NCBI GenBank assembly: GCA_904394975.1
Contig: CAJFNQ010000010.1
Coordinates: 1-64,000, forward strand
Direction: 5' to 3'
From: Metaruminococcus_A gallistercoris
Lineage (GTDB): Bacteria > Bacillota > Clostridia > Oscillospirales > Ruminococcaceae
Length of the DNA: 64,000 nt
Part shown: piece after piece, positions 50,314 to 58,715 of the stretch
How positions within the stretch are numbered: the stretch's first letter is position 1
Layout: each line of letters begins with the position of its first letter
Translations under genes and position numbers: made by a program
The notes under the pieces: generated by a model
What the model saw: only the letters and a program-made list of their open reading frames with translations
Databases searched by the model: none
Told to the model about the DNA's origin: nothing

Positions 50314-50314
50314 A

Positions 50315-50866
50315 ATGAAACATCAACTTCTCATCCTGTTTGGTTCACCGCACAACAACGGCTACACTTCCCGCTTACTGGAAGCTGTATTAAACTATTT
50401 TCCGGAAGATACGCAGGCTGAACTGGTCTGCGCATATGATCTTACAATTCATCCTTGTACTGGATGTGATGGATGTAAAAAGCAAGGGCGCTGCGCCCGT
50501 TTCCCGGACGATGATTTTCAAAAGGTTGCTGATGCGCTTGAACGCGCAGATTGGATTATTATTGCGTCGCCCATTTATTTTCTTGGGTTTCCGGCCCCTT
50601 TAAAGCTCATTTTCGACCGTTTTCAGCCGTATTATTACCATAGTCTTACAGCAGAACAGAAGAAAAACAGAAAAGCGCTTTTACTCACCACCAGCGGTTC
50701 CAACGATGAATCAGGAATAAAAATAATGCAGCAGATGAGCAAATTTATTTTAAAAAGCATTGACGGTACATTAGTTGATACGGTTTCCGTCAAAAACACT
50801 GACATCGGTTTTTCCGTCGATGAATCCGCATGCCATCAGGCGGTAAGCCGCATGACAACGGATTGA
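50315..50866 (+). CDS. Flavodoxin-like NAD(P)H/FMN-dependent reductase
   Basis: The 183-residue protein has the FMN phosphate loop G-S-P-H-N-N-G-Y-T-S at residues 9-18, a C-T-G-C-D-G-C-K motif near residue 48 typical of iron-sulfur-flavoprotein-like reductases, and A-S-P-I-Y-F-L-G-F-P-A-P-L-K-L-I-F-D-R near 88. It probably transfers two electrons from NAD(P)H to a quinone or other acceptor. The ATG is one base after the pyrB stop and lacks a strong ribosome site, so it is translated by coupling. Confidence 0.9.
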   Translation: MKHQLLILFGSPHNNGYTSRLLEAVLNYFPEDTQAELVCAYDLTIHPCTGCDGCKKQGRCARFPDDDFQKVADALERADWIIIASPIYFLGFPAPLKLIFDRFQPYYYHSLTAEQKKNRKALLLTTSGSNDESGIKIMQQMSKFILKSIDGTLVDTVSVKNTDIGFSVDESACHQAVSRMTTD

Positions 50867-50894
50867 TTACTCCGCAAAATATAGAATCAATCGC

Positions 50895-50926
50895 AAAAGC
50901 GGCAGGCCAAATGGCCTGCCGCTTTT
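50895..50926. terminator. Bidirectional terminator at the end of the long minus-strand operon
   Basis: A 14-bp stem AAAAGCGGCAGGCC/GGCCTGCCGCTTTT (50895-50908 with 50913-50926) lies between the flavodoxin-like gene and spoVM and ends both transcripts. Confidence 0.94.
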
Positions 50927-50936
50927 ATGTACAGAT

Positions 50937-51020
50937 TTATTTTTCATCCTCTTTGATCTTAAACAAAAACTTTAAAAAACCGGTTAACAGTTTCGGGCTC
51001 TTTACAACAACAATTTTCAT
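50937..51020 (-). CDS. spoVM: Stage V sporulation protein M
   Basis: A 27-residue reading frame begins M-K-I-V-V-V-K-S-P-K-L-L-T-G-F-L and ends K-I-K-E-D-E-K. Length, the K-x-P-K core followed by an amphipathic helix, and the basic/acidic tail match SpoVM, the peptide that recognises the curved forespore membrane and recruits the coat ATPase SpoIVA. GGGGGATC is five bases before the ATG. The place, downstream of thiN and rsgA/prkC/prpC, is the same as in Bacillus subtilis. It is the last gene of the operon, followed by the terminator. Confidence 0.92.
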   Translation of the reverse strand: MKIVVVKSPKLLTGFLKFLFKIKEDEK

Positions 51021-51062
51021 ACATGATCCCCCACTTCGCAGCACATAAAATAAACCGATTAT

Positions 51063-51215
51063 TCACCTTCTGTTTGCACGGCAAATTCCAAACGCAATTA
51101 GAAAAACGCCTGCAAAAATCATCAGGAAACGGTAAGAGCCGCAGACGAGCAGAAGCAGTAATATTCCTGCGATCAATGCAATCAAACCCGGTGGGCAACC
51201 ACATGTTCGCTTCAT
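51063..51215 (-). CDS. Small cysteine-containing membrane protein (50 residues)
   Basis: This frame starts M-K-R-T-C-G-C-P-P-G-L and has two hydrophobic segments (about 10-26 and 28-44) split by G-S-Y-R, ending R-A-N-R-R. It is supported by GGAGGTTAACGGAT directly before the ATG and by its tight position between thiN and spoVM. I do not recognise the family. The C-x-C pair and final basic residues suggest a membrane peptide with both ends in the cytoplasm. A role in sporulation with SpoVM is possible by position only. Confidence 0.72.
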   Translation of the reverse strand: MKRTCGCPPGLIALIAGILLLLLVCGSYRFLMIFAGVFLIAFGICRANRR

Positions 51216-51280
51216 ATCCGTTAACCTCCGCCCAGCTCAGCACTCATGTACTTCATTATATACAGCGCCGAAACAAAAGG

Positions 51281-51916
51281 TTACACGCCCTTCGGAGAGA
51301 GAACCAAAAGCAGTCTTCCCTTTTTAACCGAAATGACTGCCTGATTTTCTATAAACTCATTACTGACTCCAATTGGAAAGGATACAGAAAGTTCTGCATC
51401 TTCAAGCGGATATTTTAAACCCCGAAGGGTGACTCCGCTGCAATTCCCGCCATAAGCAAACACCGAAAGATAACAATTCTTTTCCGCAGAAATGGCAGTC
51501 GTTTCCGAATCAATCATCCATATGCGGTTACCGCCTCCGTAAAACACAGCCTTTGCGCCATGGTCCAGCAAAAAGGAAAGCAACTGTAAATTGGCGACAG
51601 TATGATCAAAGCGTCCGCCATATCCGCCCAAAAGAATAAACCGGTTATAACCTCTGGCAAGACCCAGTTTTGCAGCGCTCAACATATCCGTGTCGTCTTT
51701 TTCGGGCACCAGCCGCACAACCTCGCCTTTAAAATCAGCGGGATAACCGTTTGCTGAATCAAAATCCCCTACCAGAATATCCGGCAGGATTCCCTGTTCC
51801 TGCGCGCGGTCATATCCTCCGTCTGCACAAATGACCAAATCGTCTTCAGCAGGCCGTGCACACCCTTCTGTTTTAAAATCAAACGGCATGCTTCCAATCA
51901 AATAACAGCAACTCAT
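51281..51916 (-). CDS. thiN: Thiamine pyrophosphokinase
   Basis: The 211-residue enzyme transfers pyrophosphate from ATP to thiamine. Family motifs are C-A-D-G-G-Y-D-R-A near residue 30, V-G-D-F-D-S near 48, K-D-D-T-D-M near 72 and G-G-Y-G-G-R-F-D-H near 96, which form the ATP and metal site. Its ATG overlaps the rsgA stop by four bases (ATGA), and GGGAG is inside the end of rsgA. Confidence 0.95.
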   Translation of the reverse strand: MSCCYLIGSMPFDFKTEGCARPAEDDLVICADGGYDRAQEQGILPDILVGDFDSANGYPADFKGEVVRLVPEKDDTDMLSAAKLGLARGYNRFILLGGYGGRFDHTVANLQLLSFLLDHGAKAVFYGGGNRIWMIDSETTAISAEKNCYLSVFAYGGNCSGVTLRGLKYPLEDAELSVSFPIGVSNEFIENQAVISVKKGRLLLVLSPKGV

Positions 51917-52791
51917 TTTAACTCCCAATCTTTTCTGGATTTCGCCTCGTTATAAATTTCAATATAGCTTTCATGGCGCTGCTTCGATATTTCCCCTTCC
52001 GCTACCGCTTGAAGCACCGCACATCCCTTTTCCGCAACATGGGCGCAGTCATGGAATCTGCACTTGTCAAGATACGGAGAAAATTCCCGGAAACAATACT
52101 GAAGCTGCTCTTTTTTTATCACTTCGTACTGATACATCTCAATGCTGGAAAAACCGGGCGTATCTGCAACATATCCGCCAGTATCAAGTGGATAAAACTC
52201 CACATGACGGGTTGTGTGGCGGCCTCTGCCCAATTTCTGACTGATAGCGGATGTTTCTAGATTCAAATCTGTAAACACATTATTTAACAGGCTAGACTTT
52301 CCAACACCGGAATTTCCGGTAAGCATGGTCATCTTGCCGGACAGCATTTCTTTCAGCGCATTCACGTGAGCATGTTCAAAATTATTCAGGGCAAGGGTAC
52401 GGTAACCCGCCTTTTGGTAAATCTCCTGCAACGCGCAAACATCCGCGAGATCAATCTTCGTAAAAACGATCAGCGGTTCAATGTTTTTATATTCGGCAAG
52501 AGTGATTAACTTATCCATAATCAGCGGATTGGGCGCCGGTTCACATGCAGAAACCACCAGCATCAACTGATCAAGATTCGCCACCGGCGGGCGGAGCCAC
52601 TCGTTTTTCCTGGGCAATATCTGCGTGATCAGCCCTTTCCCCTGTTCGGTCTGCTCAAAAACGACCTGATCTCCTGCAAGCGGTGAAATTTTTTCCTTTC
52701 GGAAAGCTCCCCGCGCTTTGCATTCATAAATACCATCATCGGTTTCCACATAATAAAAACCGCCGATTCCCTTCAAAAGAATTCCCTGCAA
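51913..52791 (-). CDS. rsgA: Ribosome small subunit-dependent GTPase A
   Basis: The 292-residue GTPase checks the maturing 30S subunit. It has the circularly permuted order of motifs: OB-fold domain, G4 F-T-K-I-D-L, G1 G-N-S-G-V-G-K-S, G3 D-T-P-G-F-S, then a zinc-binding C-terminal domain (C-R-F-H-D-C-A-H...G-C-A-V). The start is TTG at 52791, ten bases after GGAGG, giving M-Q-G-I-L-L-K-G; the ATG at 52827 lies inside a hairpin and would put the ribosome site inside the gene. Confidence 0.95.
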   Translation of the reverse strand: MQGILLKGIGGFYYVETDDGIYECKARGAFRKEKISPLAGDQVVFEQTEQGKGLITQILPRKNEWLRPPVANLDQLMLVVSACEPAPNPLIMDKLITLAEYKNIEPLIVFTKIDLADVCALQEIYQKAGYRTLALNNFEHAHVNALKEMLSGKMTMLTGNSGVGKSSLLNNVFTDLNLETSAISQKLGRGRHTTRHVEFYPLDTGGYVADTPGFSSIEMYQYEVIKKEQLQYCFREFSPYLDKCRFHDCAHVAEKGCAVLQAVAEGEISKQRHESYIEIYNEAKSRKDWELK

Positions 52792-52815
52792 TGCTTTACT
52801 TCCTCCCGCAAAGAG

Positions 52816-52848
52816 ATAAATCCTCACCCAAATTGGGTGAGGATTTAT
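52816..52848 (-). other. Hairpin between prkC and rsgA
   Basis: A 14-bp stem ATAAATCCTCACCC/GGGTGAGGATTTAT-like (52816-52829 with 52835-52848) follows the prkC stop and precedes the rsgA ribosome site. No T-run follows the stem, so it may be a processing site or partial terminator inside the operon. Confidence 0.6.
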
Positions 52849-52864
52849 TCAGCTTTGATCCAAG

Positions 52865-54898
52865 TTAATCTTGCCCTCCGCTGCTTGTGCTGCTATCGGA
52901 CGTACTCGATTCGGACTCTTCCGGCACGAGTGAATCAAACGCGCTGGAATTGCTTTCAAGAACCGAAACAGATTCAGAATCAAAATCAACCGAGTAATGA
53001 GCTAACATCTTTTCGTTACCATTGTAAGAAACATAAACATAAACATCCTGTGTTCCGGTGGTACCGGTAACAGCTACTGTTCTGGTTGTAGCCCGCCCAG
53101 AGATTTTGATTTCCGCGGAATCAATGGTCTCGTTTCCTTTTACTACTTTAATATTAAAGTATTTTCCATTTGAAGTGGTACCAGCCGGAATGCTGATATT
53201 TACATTCACGGTTTTTTCAATCATTTTACCGTTGCTGACTTCAATTGTTACTGTATCGCCTGCCTGGGCAACTGAGTTCGCAACCGGATTCTGTGAAAGA
53301 ACAGTGCCGGCCGGCTCGTTGCTGTCAACTTCGTTAACCACACAATTCAAATTCTTTTCAGCAAGACGCTGTTTGGCTTCATCAACTGTTCTTCCAACTA
53401 CATTTGGAACAGTCGTTGCATTGCTTTCTACCGTGCCCATGCTGATATAGAGCTGAACCTTTTCGCCGGATTTAAGCTGCTCACCGCGCGCCGGATTTGT
53501 TTTAATAACACAACCCTTCGGAACAGTTTCATCAAACTGCTGGGTCGTAGCAACTGCTACATCCAATCCTGCTTCTTTCAGGATATCACGCGCTTCCGCT
53601 TCGGTCTTACCATAAACGTCCGGAACATCCTGCATACTGATGCCCTTGCTGACCGTGACATAAAGAGTCTGATTCTCTTTGATCTTGGTGCCGGCTTTGG
53701 TTTCCTGCTCTATAATAATACCGGCTTCATATTCACTGGAGAAAGCTTCTTCTTTCTTTTCAATCTTGATATTTGAATACTGCGGATCATTGACAACTTC
53801 GTCATATACCTGTCCGACCAGATTCGGAACCTCGACTTCCGGAACATGTGAAAACACATCGCTAAAACCGAAAATCACAACACAGACAACAATGGAAACA
53901 ACAACAAATGCGGCTGCCACACCAGCAAGAATCGGAATCATGTGCGACTTTTTCTCAATCGCTTCCGGCTCAACCGAATCCTCTTCCATGTCGTCATCAC
54001 CGACCATGGCGTCAAACTGCTTTGTACCTTCTGCGTCATCAGAGAAGTATTTATATTCAAACAAAATACTGGGATTGCGTTTAAATTCATCAATGTCCCG
54101 CAGCATTTCCACGGCACTCTGGTAACGTTTGGAAGGATCTTTCTGCATCGCTCGGATCACAATCTCTTCCAAACCTTCCGGAATGGTCTCATTGATTTCT
54201 CTCGGACGTTTAGGCTGAGTCTGCATCTGCATAATTGCAACCGATACTGCACTGTCCGCCTCGAACGGAAGCTGACCGGTCAGCATTTCAAACATCATAA
54301 CACCGACCGAATAAATGTCGGTCTTTTCGTCAATCTTGCCGCCTCTTGCCTGCTCCGGGCTGATGTAGTGAACCGAACCGATTGCTTTATCGGTAAGAGT
54401 CTTGTTATCGCTGCGTGCAAAACGGGCGATGCCAAAGTCCATGACTTTAATCGTACCGTCCTGCAAAAGCATGATATTCTGCGGCTTTACATCTCTGTGA
54501 ACAATGCCGTTATCATGAGCATGCTGCAATGCTCTAAGAACCTGAACGGTAAAATGGACTGCTTCTTTCCATTTTAAAACGCCCTGCTGTTCAATGTATT
54601 CTTTCAGCGTAATACCAGAAATGTATTCCATTACGATATACTGAATACGGTCGCCGAAGTTAACATCCAGCACCCGAACAATATTCGGATGAGACAGCAA
54701 CGCAATCGCCTTGGACTCATTTTTAAAGCGGCGCAAAAATTCACCGTTTTTGGAAAACTCATCTTTGAGGATTTTAATTGCAACGACCCTGTCTTCTACA
54801 ATGTCATCCGCTTTATAGACATTGGCCATGCCACCTACACCGATGAGTTCGGTGATTTCATAACGCCCGTCCAGCCGCTTGCCAACAAATTTATCCAT
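52865..54898 (-). CDS. prkC: PASTA-domain serine/threonine kinase
   Basis: The 677-residue kinase has a Hanks-type catalytic domain (1-275) with G-V-G-G-M-A, Lys42, H-R-D-V-K-P-Q-N (Asp136) and D-F-G-I-A; a membrane helix near 325-347; and three extracellular PASTA repeats (about 355-560). A further domain and a serine/glutamate-rich tail follow. PrkC binds muropeptides and controls growth, cell wall and spore germination. The gene adjoins its phosphatase prpC 18 bases upstream. Confidence 0.96.
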   Translation of the reverse strand: MDKFVGKRLDGRYEITELIGVGGMANVYKADDIVEDRVVAIKILKDEFSKNGEFLRRFKNESKAIALLSHPNIVRVLDVNFGDRIQYIVMEYISGITLKEYIEQQGVLKWKEAVHFTVQVLRALQHAHDNGIVHRDVKPQNIMLLQDGTIKVMDFGIARFARSDNKTLTDKAIGSVHYISPEQARGGKIDEKTDIYSVGVMMFEMLTGQLPFEADSAVSVAIMQMQTQPKRPREINETIPEGLEEIVIRAMQKDPSKRYQSAVEMLRDIDEFKRNPSILFEYKYFSDDAEGTKQFDAMVGDDDMEEDSVEPEAIEKKSHMIPILAGVAAAFVVVSIVVCVVIFGFSDVFSHVPEVEVPNLVGQVYDEVVNDPQYSNIKIEKKEEAFSSEYEAGIIIEQETKAGTKIKENQTLYVTVSKGISMQDVPDVYGKTEAEARDILKEAGLDVAVATTQQFDETVPKGCVIKTNPARGEQLKSGEKVQLYISMGTVESNATTVPNVVGRTVDEAKQRLAEKNLNCVVNEVDSNEPAGTVLSQNPVANSVAQAGDTVTIEVSNGKMIEKTVNVNISIPAGTTSNGKYFNIKVVKGNETIDSAEIKISGRATTRTVAVTGTTGTQDVYVYVSYNGNEKMLAHYSVDFDSESVSVLESNSSAFDSLVPEESESSTSDSSTSSGGQD

Positions 54899-54916
54899 TT
54901 ATTTCTACCTCCGCAA

Positions 54917-55642
54917 TCAATAGGCCATTAATACTGCCGTAATATTGTCGGGTCCACCCGCATTATTTGCAAGATCGACCAGTAAACTCGGAACCTCTTC
55001 CGGCGGATAATTGAGCACTGCCTGATAGATAGCAGACGGTTCGCAATTATTTGTTAGACCGTCTGTGCAAATCAACACTTTATCACCAGGACTAAGTGTT
55101 GTTTCCAGATAATCCACACACACAGAACTTTCAACCCCTACCGCACGGGTAATCAAATTCTTTTGCGGGTGGTGTTTTGCGTCTTCATCCGATATTTTGC
55201 CGAGTTCCAATAACTCCTGAACAACCGAATGGTCACGCGTGATCTGTGTAAACTCTTTTTGATTGATGATATAAGCTCTGCTGTCTCCAACATGAGCAAC
55301 ATGAAGGGTTTTTCCCTCAATAAACGCAAGCACTACTGTTGTACCCATGCCCGAATAATCAAGATTTGTTACGGCAGCATGATAAACTTCCGCATTCGCG
55401 GCTGTAACCGCAGTAATCAACAGGTTGCGAATGGCATTTTGGCCGATACCACTTCGATAACCGCCTTGAACCTTTTGGCGAATAACATCACACGCCATCT
55501 GGCTTGCAACATTTCCAGCTTTTTCACCGCCCATACCATCGCATACAACCGCAAAGCATGAGGTATCGTCCAACGTATCGTGAAAAAAAACGTCCTGATT
55601 CATCTGGCGGACTCTGCCGACATCCGTTTTTCCTACAATCAT
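54917..55642 (-). CDS. prpC: PP2C-type Ser/Thr phosphatase of PrkC
   Basis: The 241-residue phosphatase has the PP2C metal motifs: R-x-x-N-Q-D near residue 16, V-C-D-G-M-G-G near 37, H-V-G-D-S-R-A near 117, C-T-D-G-L-T near 193 and G-G-P-D-N-I-T near the end. It reverses PrkC phosphorylation. The ATG overlaps the rlmN stop by one base (TAATG), with GAGGTG inside the end of rlmN. Confidence 0.97.
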   Translation of the reverse strand: MIVGKTDVGRVRQMNQDVFFHDTLDDTSCFAVVCDGMGGEKAGNVASQMACDVIRQKVQGGYRSGIGQNAIRNLLITAVTAANAEVYHAAVTNLDYSGMGTTVVLAFIEGKTLHVAHVGDSRAYIINQKEFTQITRDHSVVQELLELGKISDEDAKHHPQKNLITRAVGVESSVCVDYLETTLSPGDKVLICTDGLTNNCEPSAIYQAVLNYPPEEVPSLLVDLANNAGGPDNITAVLMAY

Positions 55643-56694
55643 TATGGGGTCACCTCATCATTTTTATGCTGGTGTGTGCGCCTGAGCTGGCCGCAGGCGG
55701 CTTGAATATCCGCCCCAAGCGTACGCCGTACAGTTGCATTGATTCCGTGTGCGATCAACAACTTTTGAAACCGGTAAACATCGTTCTTTCCGGTTGCAGA
55801 ATAAGAGGTCTCTGTTACCTCATTAACCGGGATTAAGTTCACATGGCAAAGCATCCCCCGCAATCGGGAAGCAAGCTCCTTGGCACAGGCTTCACTGTCA
55901 TTCACGCCACGGATCAACGCATATTCAAACGAAATTCGGCGATGGGTCGTTTCCGCATAATACCGGCAGGCTTCAAGCAGTTCCTCCACCGAATATTTTC
56001 GGTTGACCGGCATGGTTCTGGAACGAAGGGTATTGTTCGGCGCATGTAAAGATACTGAAAGCGTGAGCCCAAGCCTACGCTCTGCCAAATCATAAATGCG
56101 TTCCACTAAACCACAGGTGGAGAGCGACACATGGCGCAGACTCAAATTAATCCCGTTTTCATCCGACAACAGCTCCAGAAAGCGGAGAACGTTTTCATAA
56201 TTATCGAGCGGTTCGCCGATTCCCATCATAACAACGCTGGCAATTTTACGGCCACTGTCTTTTGCCGCCGTATAAATTTCATCCAGCATTTCAGAAGGGG
56301 TAAGATTGCGGACAAAGCCCGCGATGGTGGAAGCGCAAAAGGTACATCCCATTTTGCAGCCCACTTGCGAGGAGATACAAATGCTGGTGCCGTGATGGTA
56401 GTCCATCAGCACACATTCAACAAATTCTCCGTCACGCAACTGATAAAGATATTTTACCGTATTATCCAGCTTTGAAACAAGCTTTTTCACGATATTTATT
56501 GAATTTATGTAAAAACTGCTGTCTAAACGCTGTTGAAAACTGGTAGATATGTTACTCATTTCAGCAAAAGAACCTACCTGCTTTTTATGAAGCCACTCAT
56601 AAATCTGTTTCGCACGGAACTTTGCCTCACCCATTTTTACGATTTCTTCGGTCAGTTCCGTCAGCGTTAAAGACTTGATATCTGTTTTTTCCAA
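55642..56694 (-). CDS. rlmN: 23S rRNA (A2503-C2)/tRNA methyltransferase RlmN
   Basis: The 350-residue radical SAM enzyme methylates A2503 of 23S rRNA and A37 of some tRNAs. The iron-sulfur site is C113-x3-C117-x2-C120 in G-C-K-M-G-C-T-F-C, and the methyl-carrying cysteine pair includes Cys334 in A-A-C-G-Q-L. M-G-I-G-E-P-L-D-N-Y is the SAM motif. It follows rsmB by four bases. Confidence 0.97.
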   Translation of the reverse strand: MEKTDIKSLTLTELTEEIVKMGEAKFRAKQIYEWLHKKQVGSFAEMSNISTSFQQRLDSSFYINSINIVKKLVSKLDNTVKYLYQLRDGEFVECVLMDYHHGTSICISSQVGCKMGCTFCASTIAGFVRNLTPSEMLDEIYTAAKDSGRKIASVVMMGIGEPLDNYENVLRFLELLSDENGINLSLRHVSLSTCGLVERIYDLAERRLGLTLSVSLHAPNNTLRSRTMPVNRKYSVEELLEACRYYAETTHRRISFEYALIRGVNDSEACAKELASRLRGMLCHVNLIPVNEVTETSYSATGKNDVYRFQKLLIAHGINATVRRTLGADIQAACGQLRRTHQHKNDEVTP

Positions 56695-56698
56695 TCAA

Positions 56699-58018
56699 TC
56701 ACCGTTCTTTTTTTACGAAAGATGCAAGAAAGAATCCATCCGGACCATCCCTCTGCGGAAAAATGGTGGTTTGAAAACAATCCTCCGCAAGATAAGGAAG
56801 CTTGGGAAGTAAAGCCGGATGAAACTCTTTCTGTTCCAGCAGGAACGCTTCGGCAACCTGTTCATTCTCCTGCTTGGACAGTGAACAGGTGGAATAGACC
56901 AGCCTGCCGCCCGGTTTCACATAATTCGCAGCATTGCGCAGGATGGAAAGCTGTATCTGCGGCAGTTTTTCCAAAGAATGCTGCGGCTTGTACTTGATTT
57001 CCGGTTTCCGACGGATGACTCCGAGCCCGGAGCACGGAACATCACAAAGAACACAATCCGCCTGTCCGACTTCGGGACGAAATACAGAAGCATCCCCCAC
57101 ACAAGCAGACAGGTTACTTAACCCAAGGCGTTTCGCTCCGTTTTGAATCAGCTTGACCCGGTGCGGATGCAGGTCGAACGAAACAACTCGCCCGCCATAC
57201 GGCGCGATTTCCTCCGCGATGGTAAAACTCTTCCCGCCGGGTGCGGCACAAAGGTCAAACACCAGCTGTGGCTTATCCGCCGAAACCGTTAACGCGCAAA
57301 GCTGAGAAGCAATATCCTGCACGTGAAAGAGGCCGTCCGCAAAAGCGGGTGACGCGGAAGGATTTCCTTCCACACAAACCGCATTCGGCAGGTTTTCCTC
57401 CGCAGCGGCTTTGATACCCTCCGCTGAAAACCTGTCTAAAGCGGCCGAAGCATCCGTTTTTAAAGGATTGAGCCGAACCGTTACCGGAGGAGCGAGAAGT
57501 GAGGTTTCCAAGATCAGACCAAGCTTTTCTTCCCCGTAATCCCCGGCATACTGCTCCACCAGCCAGCGCGGACAGGAATATGCCACACTGTAATATTGAA
57601 ACGGGTCTGTCGTTTTATCCGGCAAAGCAACCTGTTTTCCCTCCCGGATAAACCGGCGAAGCACCGCGTTGATCAACCCTTTCGCTCCCGGTTTAAACCG
57701 CGCGGCCAGCTTGACGCTCTCATTGACCGCCGCGGAATCGGGAACATCCATATAAAGGAGCTGATAAAACCCCATCCACAGGATGATGCGCACCGCAAGC
57801 GGAGTTTTTGCCACTGGCTGGGAAAGATAGCCTGCGGCGATGTAATCCAGTGTGAGCTTTCGCTCGATCACACCGTAAAAAAGCCGTGTGGCAAACTTTT
57901 GATCAGCGGACGACAAGTTTTCCTTTTTGAGCGCCGCATCCAGCAGCAAATTGGAATAACTTTTATCCTGTTCCAGCCGAACGAGACATTCTGTTACAAT
58001 CTGCCTTGCGCTTTTCAT
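56699..58018 (-). CDS. rsmB: 16S rRNA (cytosine-967-C5) methyltransferase
   Basis: The 439-residue protein joins an N-terminal NusB-like RNA-binding domain (1-140) to a C-terminal SAM methyltransferase with D-L-C-A-A-P-G-G-K (about 266), catalytic P-C-S-G-L-G and Y-S-T-C-S-L. It methylates C967 of 16S rRNA. AGGAGACG precedes the ATG at 58018, which is one base after the zinc peptidase stop. Confidence 0.95.
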   Translation of the reverse strand: MKSARQIVTECLVRLEQDKSYSNLLLDAALKKENLSSADQKFATRLFYGVIERKLTLDYIAAGYLSQPVAKTPLAVRIILWMGFYQLLYMDVPDSAAVNESVKLAARFKPGAKGLINAVLRRFIREGKQVALPDKTTDPFQYYSVAYSCPRWLVEQYAGDYGEEKLGLILETSLLAPPVTVRLNPLKTDASAALDRFSAEGIKAAAEENLPNAVCVEGNPSASPAFADGLFHVQDIASQLCALTVSADKPQLVFDLCAAPGGKSFTIAEEIAPYGGRVVSFDLHPHRVKLIQNGAKRLGLSNLSACVGDASVFRPEVGQADCVLCDVPCSGLGVIRRKPEIKYKPQHSLEKLPQIQLSILRNAANYVKPGGRLVYSTCSLSKQENEQVAEAFLLEQKEFHPALLPKLPYLAEDCFQTTIFPQRDGPDGFFLASFVKKER

Positions 58019-58019
58019 G

Positions 58020-58715
58020 TTAGCGTCTCCTGTTGGCGAGCGCAATCAACCGCACAAGGTTTGCGAGTGCTACGACCAGTGCAGCAACATAGGTAAGCGC
58101 TGCCGCGGTCAAAACCCGTTTTGCGCCAGTCAGCTCTTCACCCTCCAGAATATGCTGTGAACCCAGTGTCTGCAAAGCGCGGCGGCTGGCATTGAACTCA
58201 ACCGGAAGCGTAATGAGCTGAAACAGCACAACTGCACAGAACAGCAGAATTCCCGCCAGAACGAGCGGCTGAAAGGACATAATCAAACCAATCAGCACCA
58301 GCGGAATGGCAAGAGACGACCCAAACTGGGTCAGCGGAATGATGGTTTTGCGAATCTTAAGCGGAACATACCCGCGGGCATGCTGTACCGCGTGGCCGAC
58401 CTCATGAGCCGCAACGCCGATTGCTCCGACTGAAGGACTGCCGTAAGTGGAGTCCGACAGGCGCACCACATTGGCAGACGGGTCGAAATGGTCTGACAAT
58501 TCCCCCGGTGTATGAACGACCGCAACATGGGAAAGCCCGTTATCATCCAAAATCTGCCGGGCGACCTGATCTGCGGTCAATCCTTTTCGGTTGTATACAT
58601 TTTGATATTTACGAAAGGTCGATTTTACATTAATTTGTGCGATCGCCGCAATCAGCAAAGCGGGGATCACAAGAAACCAATAATAGGTATCAAAATAAAA
58701 AAACGGCAAAATCAC
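58020..58715 (-). CDS. YugP-family zinc metallopeptidase
   Basis: The 231-residue membrane protein has an N-terminal helix (about 5-27), a zinc-binding motif H104-E-V-G-H108, and two or three more helices near 120-165 and 205-225. It belongs to PF04298 (DUF/neutral zinc metallopeptidase). Its substrate is not known. Its position between fmt and rsmB is standard in many Firmicutes. The ATG overlaps the fmt stop by four bases (ATGA). Confidence 0.92.
   Translation of the reverse strand: MILPFFYFDTYYWFLVIPALLIAAIAQINVKSTFRKYQNVYNRKGLTADQVARQILDDNGLSHVAVVHTPGELSDHFDPSANVVRLSDSTYGSPSVGAIGVAAHEVGHAVQHARGYVPLKIRKTIIPLTQFGSSLAIPLVLIGLIMSFQPLVLAGILLFCAVVLFQLITLPVEFNASRRALQTLGSQHILEGEELTGAKRVLTAAALTYVAALVVALANLVRLIALANRRR

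Noticed and set aside
50959..51243. 94-residue minus-strand open frame overlapping spoVM
   Set aside because: Different phase from both supported small genes in this gap, odd composition and no ribosome site.
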